From assembly GCA_009724975.1 (NCBI GenBank), contig SRXB01000025.1, positions 1 to 13,276 of the forward strand: DNA of 13,276 bases, read 5' to 3'. Positions 5,617 through 12,604 of this stretch are shown in pieces; positions within the stretch are counted from its first letter, which is position 1, and each line of letters begins with the position of its first letter. Position numbers and translations under genes: made by a program. Origin of the DNA: a bacterium (GTDB lineage: Bacteria; Desulfobacterota; Deferrisomatia; Deferrisomatales; BM512). The notes beneath the pieces are model-generated. The model saw only the letters and a list, made by a program, of their open reading frames with translations, had not been told where the DNA came from and ran no database searches.

Positions 5617-8142
5617 TCAGCGGCTGGGCGTTACCGTGGTGTCGTACCGCACGCCTTCGGGCACAGGCACCGGGACGTTTACGGTGAAGCCGTGGTCGCC
5701 CTGTGTTCTTCGCGAGCCGTCCACGGCGACAAAAGAGGTGTAGTCGCTGACGAGGTTGTGCGCCAGCGCCGTTTCCCTTACCTGGTAAACCAGATCGTTT
5801 TTCGGCCCTTCGGTTATTATCCGGTTGGAATAATCGGCTATGCGGGCCCTGGCCCAAAGTTTGGATATTCCCTTCGCCTCGGTCCCCGTGTCGGTTCTCG
5901 CCTTAAAAAGTCTGGGTTCACCGGCGACGGTGCCTCTTACGGTAATCGTCTCCGGCATCTCGCCCGAAAAGCGCCCGGTAACTACGACGGGCCTGCCGAT
6001 AAAGAGGTCGGGTATGTGCTCGGGGTAAACGCCGGATGTTTTTACGCCCGCAAGGTCGATAGAGACATTGTTGAGGGTTTGATGGGCGATAACGTCGTAG
6101 AATTTGTCTATCGCCTCAATGGGCGAAGAGTTCGTGGTAACGTAGGCCACCGCGCCGCGCCCGAATTTCGCCAGGTTGTCGATGAGATAGCGGTTTACCG
6201 ACGAGCCGATGCCGAAAGAGAAGATGCGCGACGGGCCGAGCAGTTGATTTACCGCCGCCAAAATCTCAGCTTCGTTGCCGATGAAGCCGTCTGTCATGAA
6301 GGAAACCACGCGAAGCCGTTTGGGGTCGTGGGGAAAGTTCAGCGCATTTTTAACGCCCTCGATCATCATCGTGCCGCCGCTTGCCTGGAGATTCTGCACG
6401 AAGTCCGCCGCCTGCCTTATGTTTTCCCCCGTCGCCGCAAGCGGGGCTCGGCTGAAGGCGGAGGAGTCGTTCCCGAAGCGTATTATCTGGAAGGTGTCTT
6501 CCGCGTTGAGGTTTCGCAGCGCGCGCAGCATCGCCTTCTTGGCGGTTTCAATGGGCCAGCCCGCCATCGAGCCGGAGGTGTCCACCACAAAGACCAGTTC
6601 CAGCGGGGTGCGGGCTATGGCGGAAAGTTCCGCCGGGGGCTGAAGGACGAGGGAGAAGTAGCCGCCGTTTTCGGTTTTCTCCACAAGAAGGCCGGTTTTG
6701 ACCCTTCCACCGGCCAGCCGGTACCGCAGGACGAAATCCTTGTTGGGAAGAGAGTCGGAAGCGGCGATTTTCGCGGTAAGAGTCTCTTTTGATTTTTTAT
6801 CGACCTTGATTACGTGGGTTTCGGACTTGACGGCTTCGATCTCCATGCCCGCGTTTATTTCCAGGCTAATAGAGATGTCGTGGCCATTGCGTTCGCCGGG
6901 GGCGAGATATTGGACGTTGGCGGCCTGGCTAGAGGCGACGCCGCGCGGCGAGGCGTCTATTCCGCCGTAAAAGCCGGGAGGATTGAACCGGGGCCCGACG
7001 ACCATGGGGAAAGCGAATTCATATTCGCCGTCAACGTAGGGCAGTATGTCGAAATATTGAATTTCCACGGTTATCGCGTTGCCCGGCTCGATGTTGGCGA
7101 CCTTTTGGGTAAAGACGTTGGGGCGCTCCTGCTGAAGCAACGCGGCCTGATAACCCTGGTTGCGGGCCTCTTCGTAAATCCGCTTGGCCTCTTCTCGCTC
7201 GCGTATTATCCCGCGGATTCTCCGCTCCCCGATAATCATCACAAAATCGCTCACGGCGGCGTTTTGCGGCAGGGGAAATAGATAAACCGCCTCTATCTTT
7301 TCGGAATAGGGATTTTCGTATAGCTGGCTCACGTTGACCGAGGCCACGAAGCCGTCAACCCTTCCCTTTACGTCGGTGTGCTTTAGCGGAAAGGGCAACT
7401 CCTTCTTTATTCCAGGCCGCCCAATGTCGTCGATCACCGCGCGCAGCTCGCCGCAGCCCGGCATCGGCGAAGAGTTATCCACATAAGCGGCGTCGGGCCG
7501 CTGGATAACCCACACTTCGTCGAAAACCTCCCCGAAGCCGATATAGGTGGGCCTGGAGGGATCGCCCTGCGGCGGCGGAATCGCCTGGGTCATCTTCTTG
7601 GCGGCGGTAGTGGCGCGGTCATAGGAGACCACTTCTCTCGACGGAGGCGCCGCAACACCCTGCGAGTCGGCTTGGCTCCTCGGCATGGGGGCTGAAGGGA
7701 GACGGCAATAATCCGACTCCTTATTCCTATTCGCCACTTTTAAGGGGCGTTGACCTTCAGCAGGAAGAGCCAGAGCCGGAGCCGAGGGATGTTGAGGATA
7801 TGGTTGGTTCACCGCTGGGGGCAAACGCTCCTCCATTTCGGATTTGGCTATGTTTTCCACCGCGCTAGAGGGTGTGGGGTAGACTGAAGATGTCGGAGGA
7901 GGAGGCTTTTGCCCGGCTTGCTCCCCTTTCTGGGCGGAGCTTTCATTTTTCCCGATTAAAACTTTTGTTTTGGGATCGTTTTCAAGGCTTGCCCCCTCTC
8001 CGCCGTACTGGGCGGAGATGACCGGCCCCGGCTGGCCCGTATCTTTGGCTGAATCCTTTATCTCTTTGGCCTGACACCCCCAAATAAGGAGCGCCGCCGT
8101 CATGAGAACGGACAGATTGCGTATTATTGCGCGGGTTTTCAT
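5617..8142 (-). CDS. VIT and von Willebrand factor A domain lipoprotein
   Basis: An 841-aa envelope protein with the domain pair of inter-alpha-trypsin-inhibitor heavy chains. Residues 1-23 are a lipoprotein signal ending LLIWGC, so Cys23 should be lipidated; the Trp in the lipobox is slightly unusual. Residues about 30-200 are low-complexity and Pro-rich (GQKPPPPTSS), probably a spacer. A VIT domain spans about 249-385 (FVASVNVSQLYENPYSEKIE, VYLFPLPQNAAVSDF). A VWA domain spans about 514-690 with a complete metal-binding MIDAS: D521-x-S523-x-S525 in DTSGSM, T591, and D618 in TDG. A C-terminal region ends in LVSDYTSFVAVD, usual for VIT/VWA proteins. GGGAG lies 7 nt before the ATG, which overlaps the preceding stop as ATGA. 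As the last gene of a sigma/anti-sigma operon it is a likely adhesive or sensory surface output. Its ligand is unknown. Confidence 0.93.
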   Translation of the reverse strand: MKTRAIIRNLSVLMTAALLIWGCQAKEIKDSAKDTGQPGPVISAQYGGEGASLENDPKTKVLIGKNESSAQKGEQAGQKPPPPTSSVYPTPSSAVENIAKSEMEERLPPAVNQPYPQHPSAPALALPAEGQRPLKVANRNKESDYCRLPSAPMPRSQADSQGVAAPPSREVVSYDRATTAAKKMTQAIPPPQGDPSRPTYIGFGEVFDEVWVIQRPDAAYVDNSSPMPGCGELRAVIDDIGRPGIKKELPFPLKHTDVKGRVDGFVASVNVSQLYENPYSEKIEAVYLFPLPQNAAVSDFVMIIGERRIRGIIREREEAKRIYEEARNQGYQAALLQQERPNVFTQKVANIEPGNAITVEIQYFDILPYVDGEYEFAFPMVVGPRFNPPGFYGGIDASPRGVASSQAANVQYLAPGERNGHDISISLEINAGMEIEAVKSETHVIKVDKKSKETLTAKIAASDSLPNKDFVLRYRLAGGRVKTGLLVEKTENGGYFSLVLQPPAELSAIARTPLELVFVVDTSGSMAGWPIETAKKAMLRALRNLNAEDTFQIIRFGNDSSAFSRAPLAATGENIRQAADFVQNLQASGGTMMIEGVKNALNFPHDPKRLRVVSFMTDGFIGNEAEILAAVNQLLGPSRIFSFGIGSSVNRYLIDNLAKFGRGAVAYVTTNSSPIEAIDKFYDVIAHQTLNNVSIDLAGVKTSGVYPEHIPDLFIGRPVVVTGRFSGEMPETITVRGTVAGEPRLFKARTDTGTEAKGISKLWARARIADYSNRIITEGPKNDLVYQVRETALAHNLVSDYTSFVAVDGSRRTQGDHGFTVNVPVPVPEGVRYDTTVTPSR

Positions 8143-8585
8143 CTTTTAACTCCCTCTTCTTCAAGAGAAATCCTTGCGGGGAAAGTTCTTGCGTCGGGCG
8201 GCCCGGCCGAGACCGTCAGAACAAGCTTTTTGATCTTCGCGTCTTTTTTTTTCAGCGCCAGGTGAAGCCTGGCGACCATCATCATTCCCATCCGGGTCTC
8301 CCCGGTCGTGTACGAAGCGATTATTATGCGGCCCCTGCCAAGCCCTTCGGGGTCGTAGAAGGGCGCGTCGCCAAAAGGCTTGTCGCCGCCCTCGACGCCG
8401 ACGATGTAAAGGGCTTCCGGGTCGTAGAGAGCCTCGAACTGGTATGCGCCGAGCTCGTTTGCCCCCGCATCTATGTAAACATCCACGGTTTTGAAGGCGA
8501 GCCGCTCCTGTTCACCGCAAAAAGAAGCAGTGGAAACCAGAAGTATCAGCAATATGAAAAGGGGCCTTCTGATAGCCATGCTCAT
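8139..8585 (-). CDS. Secreted cohesin-like beta-sandwich protein
   Basis: A 148-aa exported protein. Residues 1-24 form a signal peptide (hydrophobic LFILLILLVSTASF); no good lipobox, so signal peptidase I cleavage near SFCGEQ is likely. Residues 30-142 read like a single cohesin-type domain: VDVYIDAG, then ELGAYQFEALYDPEALYIV, then GRGRIIIASYTTGE, then VARLHLALKKK. The YDP followed by a hydrophobic strand is the feature I rely on. Cohesins bind dockerins, and the preceding gene encodes a dockerin-like loop, so partnership is plausible. The start may be ATG 8585 or ATG 8579 (MAIRRP); GGGTGAG fits the latter better. It lies 1 nt from the anti-sigma stop and overlaps the VIT/VWA start by 4 nt. 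Cohesin assignment is by pattern and moderately sure. Confidence 0.72.
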   Translation of the reverse strand: MSMAIRRPLFILLILLVSTASFCGEQERLAFKTVDVYIDAGANELGAYQFEALYDPEALYIVGVEGGDKPFGDAPFYDPEGLGRGRIIIASYTTGETRMGMMMVARLHLALKKKDAKIKKLVLTVSAGPPDARTFPARISLEEEGVKR

Positions 8586-8586
8586 C

Positions 8587-9231
8587 TCACCCTTTCAGCT
8601 TCACCGACGCCTGCGCCCCGGAGACGACATCGGCTTCATCCGCCCTGCCGTCGCCGTTAAAATCCCTGATGAAGGATGCCGGGGCCTTGCCCTCTAGCGC
8701 CAGCGCCATGCGGTAGGCATCGAGAATCGTTGTTTTTGCGGGGGGCGCCGTAATTTTGGCCTTTATGGCGGGAGGTGCGGCTTTCTCGGCGGCGAGTCCT
8801 TCCGGCTCGCTCTTTGCCTTCGCCGCCTCGGGGGCTTTGGCCGCGACGGGCATTTTCGCCTCCATCGAAGTCAGCTCGGGAGCAGCCCTGAAAACGCCGA
8901 GGGAGACAATCGCCAGTGAAGCGGCGGCGGCGAGCGGCAGGGCGTATCTTTTCCACCCGGAGAACCATATCACCTTACCCTTGCCAGCTTTTATTTCTTC
9001 CGCGTAACGGTCGAAGGCCGCAAAGACGGCCCCTTCGGCGCGAGGTGAAACCAAAGGGGGCCTCGGCGTCGCGGCTTTTACGTTTTCCGCCAGCTTTTCA
9101 AGCTCCGAAAGGACTCGAAGGCACTCCGGGCATCCGGCCAGATGCGCCGCCTCCCTCTCGCTTCCTTCCTTTGTCCTTACGGCGTCTATCCTGTCCAGAG
9201 ACAGGCAGCCGTCCTGGTTTTGCTTCGTCAT
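8587..9231 (-). CDS. Membrane anti-sigma factor (zinc finger) with periplasmic dockerin-like loop
   Basis: A 214-aa single-pass membrane protein that should hold the adjacent ECF sigma factor inactive. Residues 1-55 resemble a zinc-binding anti-sigma domain: H30-x3-C34-x2-C37 (HLAGCPEC) followed by a helix. Residues 96-114 (YALPLAAAASLAIVSLGVF) are a transmembrane helix. Residues 120-165 are an Ala/Pro/Lys-rich periplasmic linker. Residues 168-214 look like a dockerin-type module: helix ILDAYRMALALEG, then the calcium loop D190-F-N192-G-D194-G-R-A-D198-E-A-D201. Only one canonical loop is evident; the first half is degenerate. AAGGA lies 6 nt before the ATG. The gene follows the sigma gene by 44 nt and precedes a cohesin-like gene, suggesting that an extracytoplasmic calcium-dependent contact controls sigma release. 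The control mechanism is inference. Confidence 0.85.
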   Translation of the reverse strand: MTKQNQDGCLSLDRIDAVRTKEGSEREAAHLAGCPECLRVLSELEKLAENVKAATPRPPLVSPRAEGAVFAAFDRYAEEIKAGKGKVIWFSGWKRYALPLAAAASLAIVSLGVFRAAPELTSMEAKMPVAAKAPEAAKAKSEPEGLAAEKAAPPAIKAKITAPPAKTTILDAYRMALALEGKAPASFIRDFNGDGRADEADVVSGAQASVKLKG

Positions 9232-9275
9232 TTTCCATCCTTTGAAATGTTAAGCGGGCGGGAGGGCGAAAAGGT

Positions 9276-9812
9276 TCACGAAAAAAAGAGCAGAGCGGCG
9301 AAAAAATTTTTCCCCGCCTTTTCCCTCAATTTTTCCAGCGCGTTGTGAAGGCGCGACTTTACGGTGCCGAGCGGCAGGCCAAGCGTCTGGGCTATTTCCT
9401 CCAGAGCCATTTCTTCCATGAATCTAAGTTCGATTATCTCGCGGTGGAGGGGGTCTAGTTTTTCCAGCAGGCGGCGGGCGTCGATTTTGGCGTCGCCGGA
9501 TTCGCGGGTTTGAGGCTCGACTGGCTCGTCTTCGCAGTCAGCCTGTCGTTGGCCGCGCTTTTTGTCGATGGCGGCGTTTTTCGCCACCACGTAAAGAAGG
9601 GTCGAGAGCTTCGCCTCAAGCTTGAGGGTGGGGAGCTTTTTAATCAGGTAGAAAAAGGTTTCCTGCAAAACGTCTTCCGCGTCCGCGCCGAAAACCCCAT
9701 AACGGGCGGCCGTGCGAAGGACGAAATCGCGGTTTTGGAAATAAAGGGCCTCAAAGGCCCCTTTGTCGCCGTTCCTGGCCTTTTCGACAAGGAGCCGCTC
9801 CTCGGCGCTCAC
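9276..9812 (-). CDS. ECF-type RNA polymerase sigma factor
   Basis: A 178-aa sigma-70-family factor with only the two ECF regions. Region 2 covers about 15-85 (GAFEALYFQNRDFVLRTAAR, then DAEDVLQETFFYLIKKL). An acidic linker covers 86-110. Region 4 covers 112-165 (LDPLHREIIELRFMEEMALE, then LGLPLGTVKSRLHNALEKLR), containing the -35-binding helix-turn-helix. GTG at 9812 is the start; AAGGA precedes it by 5 nt and no better start is seen. It lies 63 nt after the sigma-54 activator, with no terminator between, and just ahead of its likely anti-sigma factor, so it probably drives the downstream envelope genes and possibly itself. I could not find a matching ECF promoter pair upstream of 9812. Confidence 0.95.
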   Translation of the reverse strand: MSAEERLLVEKARNGDKGAFEALYFQNRDFVLRTAARYGVFGADAEDVLQETFFYLIKKLPTLKLEAKLSTLLYVVAKNAAIDKKRGQRQADCEDEPVEPQTRESGDAKIDARRLLEKLDPLHREIIELRFMEEMALEEIAQTLGLPLGTVKSRLHNALEKLREKAGKNFFAALLFFS

Positions 9813-9875
9813 GGGTTTCCTTGACGACAGGGGGCGGAAAACAGAAGATCGGAATTGACCGTCATCGAGAAAACT

Positions 9876-11357
9876 TTAAGATTTGCAAGCACTTGCGCCT
9901 ACTCCTCTTGTTACGTGCTTTTTGGCGGTCCGGCGGTCTATACCGGCTCTTCGCGCCACCTCTTCGTAGGAGCCGTACTTTTCGTAAAGCATCGCCGCAT
10001 ACCGCTCCACAACCTCCTGGGCGGTCAACGCCCCCGACTCCATCGCACGCGCGAGATCGGCGCCGGGCGGGGCCTCTACCGCCGAGCAGGGGCAAAAGCC
10101 GTAGGAGCCGGTCAGTATTACCCGCTTTGCCGCCTGCTCCAGCTCGCGCACGTTGCCGGGCCAAGAGTAGCTGGCTCCCGCACCGCTAATCAGAGCTTTT
10201 TTTACGGCGTTCCTCTCTCGCGCGGTGATTTCGCCGGAAAGCCTTCCGAGGATGCTCTCAAGGAGGATATCCAGTTCGCCGGGGTCTTCCTTCAACCTTT
10301 CCCGAAGCGGCGGCAACTCGATTACATCCGACGAAATGCGGTAATAGAGGTCTTCACGGAATTTCCCCTCGCGAAGGAGCATCCTAATTGGGCGGTTGGT
10401 CGCGGCCACCACCCTTCCACGGAAATTTTTCGGCGAGTGGCTTCCGACCGGGAAAAAGACCCTGTCCTGGAGAACATGGAGCAGCTTTATCTGCACAGAA
10501 CTCCCAACATCTCCTATTTCGTCGATGAAGATGGTGCCATGCGGGACACAGCGGGAGAAGAGCCCCTCGTGGTCTTCGATGGCTCCGGTGAAGGAGCCTT
10601 TCTTGTGGCCGAAGAGCTCCGACTCGATGAGGTTCTCGGAATACTGCGAGAGATTTATCGCGACGAAGTTCCGCATAAAACTTTCGGTGAAAGAATTTTT
10701 GGCCGGGTCGAAGGGGATGAAGCCGGATTTCCCGATCGCCGCCGCCGCCGCCCCCTTGCCCGTTCCAGTTTCTCCGACGAGAAGTACGGGAAACTCTTCC
10801 ATGCGGTTCCAGAAGCGCTCCTCGAACCACCGCGTGTCGCTCGTGAAGACCGCGCTCCACAGGCGCATTCTTAGCTCGGCCATCGAGGAAGAGCTTCCCG
10901 CAAGGCCGTTTCTGATGAAGTAGAAGCCTCGCCTTAGCTGAAAGAAAAAGGCAAAGACCTTAAGCGCGTCTTCGCGGGAAAAACCGAAGGATTCGAGATC
11001 GTAGAGGGCTTTTTGGGCGAAGGGGGCAAAAAGTGGGGTCTCGCCCTTTTGTTCCTGTTCCCGTATGTGCGAATCGAACTCCTCGATGTATTTGTGAAAA
11101 ACGTGGAAGAGAATAACTCCGCGCAAAATTTCGCGGCGTTCGCCTTCGTTGGAGCCCTTCAGGGAGATTCCCTCCATCTTCCCACAGATTTTCGAGAGCG
11201 CGGCCTTGAGCGCCGTACCGGGGGTGAATTTTGAGGAGGTCCCGCCCATGCGCAGGTCCAGATCCCCCCTCGCTTTCCCGAATGGATTGGCGAAGGCCGC
11301 CTGCGTAACGTCCTCGAAAAACTCCCAGTCATCGGTCGTTATCCCGGATTTTTTCAT
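9876..11357 (-). CDS. Sigma-54-dependent transcriptional activator (AAA+), novel N-terminal domain
   Basis: A bacterial enhancer-binding protein, 493 aa from the ATG at 11357 (499 from the in-frame ATG at 11375). Residues about 1-185 match no sensor type I know (no receiver Asp pocket, PAS or GAF pattern); they look mainly helical, with FHVFHKYIEEFDSHIREQEQ and FAFFFQLRRGFYF. The AAA+ domain covers about 188-420: Walker A GETGTGKG (195-202), sigma-54-contacting loop GSFTGA (254-259, Ser for Ala of GAFTGA), Walker B GTIFIDE (274-280), arginine region REDLYYR (334-340), and WPGNVREL (399-406). A Fis-type helix-turn-helix ends the protein (YGSYEEVARRAGIDRRTAKKHV region, about 461-482). It diverges from a gene pair with a -24/-12 promoter, its probable target. 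The start is argued from the promoter position: the transcript would begin almost at the ATG, making it leaderless. Confidence 0.93.
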   Translation of the reverse strand: MKKSGITTDDWEFFEDVTQAAFANPFGKARGDLDLRMGGTSSKFTPGTALKAALSKICGKMEGISLKGSNEGERREILRGVILFHVFHKYIEEFDSHIREQEQKGETPLFAPFAQKALYDLESFGFSREDALKVFAFFFQLRRGFYFIRNGLAGSSSSMAELRMRLWSAVFTSDTRWFEERFWNRMEEFPVLLVGETGTGKGAAAAAIGKSGFIPFDPAKNSFTESFMRNFVAINLSQYSENLIESELFGHKKGSFTGAIEDHEGLFSRCVPHGTIFIDEIGDVGSSVQIKLLHVLQDRVFFPVGSHSPKNFRGRVVAATNRPIRMLLREGKFREDLYYRISSDVIELPPLRERLKEDPGELDILLESILGRLSGEITARERNAVKKALISGAGASYSWPGNVRELEQAAKRVILTGSYGFCPCSAVEAPPGADLARAMESGALTAQEVVERYAAMLYEKYGSYEEVARRAGIDRRTAKKHVTRGVGASACKS

Positions 11358-11365
11358 ACATAAAT

Positions 11366-11393
11366 TGTATAGCATGTGCGCAAATTATGTCAA
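11366..11393 (-). promoter_or_regulatory. Sigma-70-type promoter for the AAA+ activator
   Basis: On the minus strand TTGACA (11388-11393) is followed after 16 nt by TATACA (11366-11371); the shifted hexamer TACAAT would give 18 nt. Either places the start of transcription within about 3 nt of the ATG at 11357. There is no ribosome binding site before that ATG. Confidence 0.6.
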
Positions 11394-11400
11394 TTATTTG

Positions 11401-11431
11401 GGTAAATATTTCCGGTATTTGTTAAATATCC
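11401..11431. promoter_or_regulatory. Candidate upstream activator sites (AT-rich repeats)
   Basis: TAAATAT occurs at 11403-11409 and again at 11423-11429, 20 bp apart, close to two helical turns. GGTATTT-GTT-AAATATCC (11414-11431) is a near-palindrome. The block lies about 50-80 bp upstream of the predicted sigma-54 start site, a usual position for enhancer sites. Binding by the adjacent activator is inferred. Confidence 0.35.
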
Positions 11432-11455
11432 TTTAGTTCCGGGCACCTCCGCTCC

Positions 11456-11471
11456 CGGCACGCACCATGCA
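11456..11471 (+). promoter_or_regulatory. Sigma-54 (-24/-12) promoter for the amidohydrolase operon
   Basis: CGGCACGCACCATGCA matches the -24/-12 consensus TGGCACG-N4-TTGCA, with the invariant GG and GC present and exactly 10 nt between them; mismatches are the first T and one T of the -12 box. Transcription should start near 11482, leaving a leader of about 31 nt that contains GGTGGAG, 5 nt before the ATG at 11513. Confidence 0.7.
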
Positions 11472-11512
11472 CAATACTCAAAAGAACTTAAACAGCTTTT
11501 GGTGGAGCGGGC

Positions 11513-12604
11513 ATGGAAACGGTAAAACTGATCGACATCCACTGTCACGCCGGTGGAATCGGCGCCGGAAAAAGCGGCTGCTTTATCTCCGACAAGTTAA
11601 AGAGAAGCGTTAAATTCCGCGCTTACCTTCGCGCACTTAATCTGACCCTTACCGACATCGAAAAGGCAGGGGACGATTTGGCGGCGAGCAGGGTATCCCA
11701 GATGCTGCGCACCTCGAAAAGAGTCGGCAAGGCGGTGTTCATGGCGCTTGACGGCGTGGTGGACCCGGCGGGTAATCTCGATGGAGCCAAAACCGAGGTC
11801 TACATACCTAACGACTTCGTCGCGGCGGCGGCGAAACGGCACGATAATCTTCTCTTCGGCGCCAGCGTGAACCCGATGCGCGGTGGCGCGCTGGAAAGGC
11901 TTTTGGAAAGCGCCGAGGAGGGGGCGGTGCTGATCAAGTGGCTTCCCAACATACAGCGCATCGACCCTGCCGACGAGCGCCACATCCCTTTTTATCTCGC
12001 CATGAAAAAGGCCCGCCTGCCGCTGCTGGTCCACACCGGCCACGAGCGCTCCTTCACCAGCTATGACGACAAATTCGGCGATCCCGAAAGGTTGCGGCTC
12101 CCGTTGAGCCTAGGGCTTACCGTCATAGCCTGCCACTGCGGGGGGCACGGCAGCTACATGGCGGAAAAAAGCGCCGCGCGCTTCCTTAAAATGTGCGCCT
12201 GTTTTCCAAACCTCTACGGTGACATCTCCGCCACCACACAGTTGCGCTCTCCGGGCGGATTCGTCCGGCTGACCCACGACCCGCTCCTTAAGGGCAGGCT
12301 CCTCTACGGCTCCGACATGCCGCTTGTAAACACTCTGGCCGCCTCGCCGTTTTTATTCGCGCACAAGCTGTCGCCAAAAAACCTGTTGAGGATTTCGAAA
12401 ATCGAAAACCCTTGGGATCGCGACATCGAACTTAAAAAGGCGCTGGGCTTTAGCCTTGATAATCTTGCGGACCCTTTAGCAATCTTGCGCCTTCGCGGCG
12501 AAAGAAAACTTTTTATTAAATCCCTCGGAAGGCGCAGAATCTTTTGCCGTAACGTTGTTTTTCATAAAACGCCGCTGCTTGAGAGGGGGCTTGGACTGGC
12601 ATGA
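11513..12604 (+). CDS. Metal-dependent amidohydrolase (amidohydrolase-2-like TIM barrel)
   Basis: A 363-aa soluble hydrolase. The metal ligands of the amidohydrolase superfamily are in the expected order: H10-x-H12 (DIHCHAG) on strand 1, K142 in VLIKWLPN as a possible bridging lysine, H174 (LLVHTGHE), H208 (IACHCGG) and D268 (YGSDMPL). This pattern fits the PF04909-type family, whose members hydrolyse or decarboxylate varied substrates; the substrate here cannot be read from sequence. There is no signal peptide, so it is cytoplasmic. It is the first gene behind the sigma-54 promoter and overlaps the next gene by ATGA, so it is translationally coupled to a lipid glycosyltransferase, hinting at a role in envelope lipid or precursor metabolism. 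The last 35 residues are basic and outside the barrel. Confidence 0.87.
   Translation: METVKLIDIHCHAGGIGAGKSGCFISDKLKRSVKFRAYLRALNLTLTDIEKAGDDLAASRVSQMLRTSKRVGKAVFMALDGVVDPAGNLDGAKTEVYIPNDFVAAAAKRHDNLLFGASVNPMRGGALERLLESAEEGAVLIKWLPNIQRIDPADERHIPFYLAMKKARLPLLVHTGHERSFTSYDDKFGDPERLRLPLSLGLTVIACHCGGHGSYMAEKSAARFLKMCACFPNLYGDISATTQLRSPGGFVRLTHDPLLKGRLLYGSDMPLVNTLAASPFLFAHKLSPKNLLRISKIENPWDRDIELKKALGFSLDNLADPLAILRLRGERKLFIKSLGRRRIFCRNVVFHKTPLLERGLGLA

Noticed and set aside
5533..6792. 419-codon open frame on the plus strand
   Set aside because: It is antisense to the VIT/VWA gene, whose domains are unmistakable. Its translation is rich in Arg and Gly with no domain signal, as expected for a shadow frame in GC-rich coding DNA.
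9885..9899. Possible sigma-54 promoter for the ECF sigma gene (minus-strand GG ... TTGCA)
   Set aside because: The GG and GC elements are separated by 11 nt rather than the required 10, and the site lies inside the 3' end of the activator gene. It is worth remembering only if a start is mapped near 9870.
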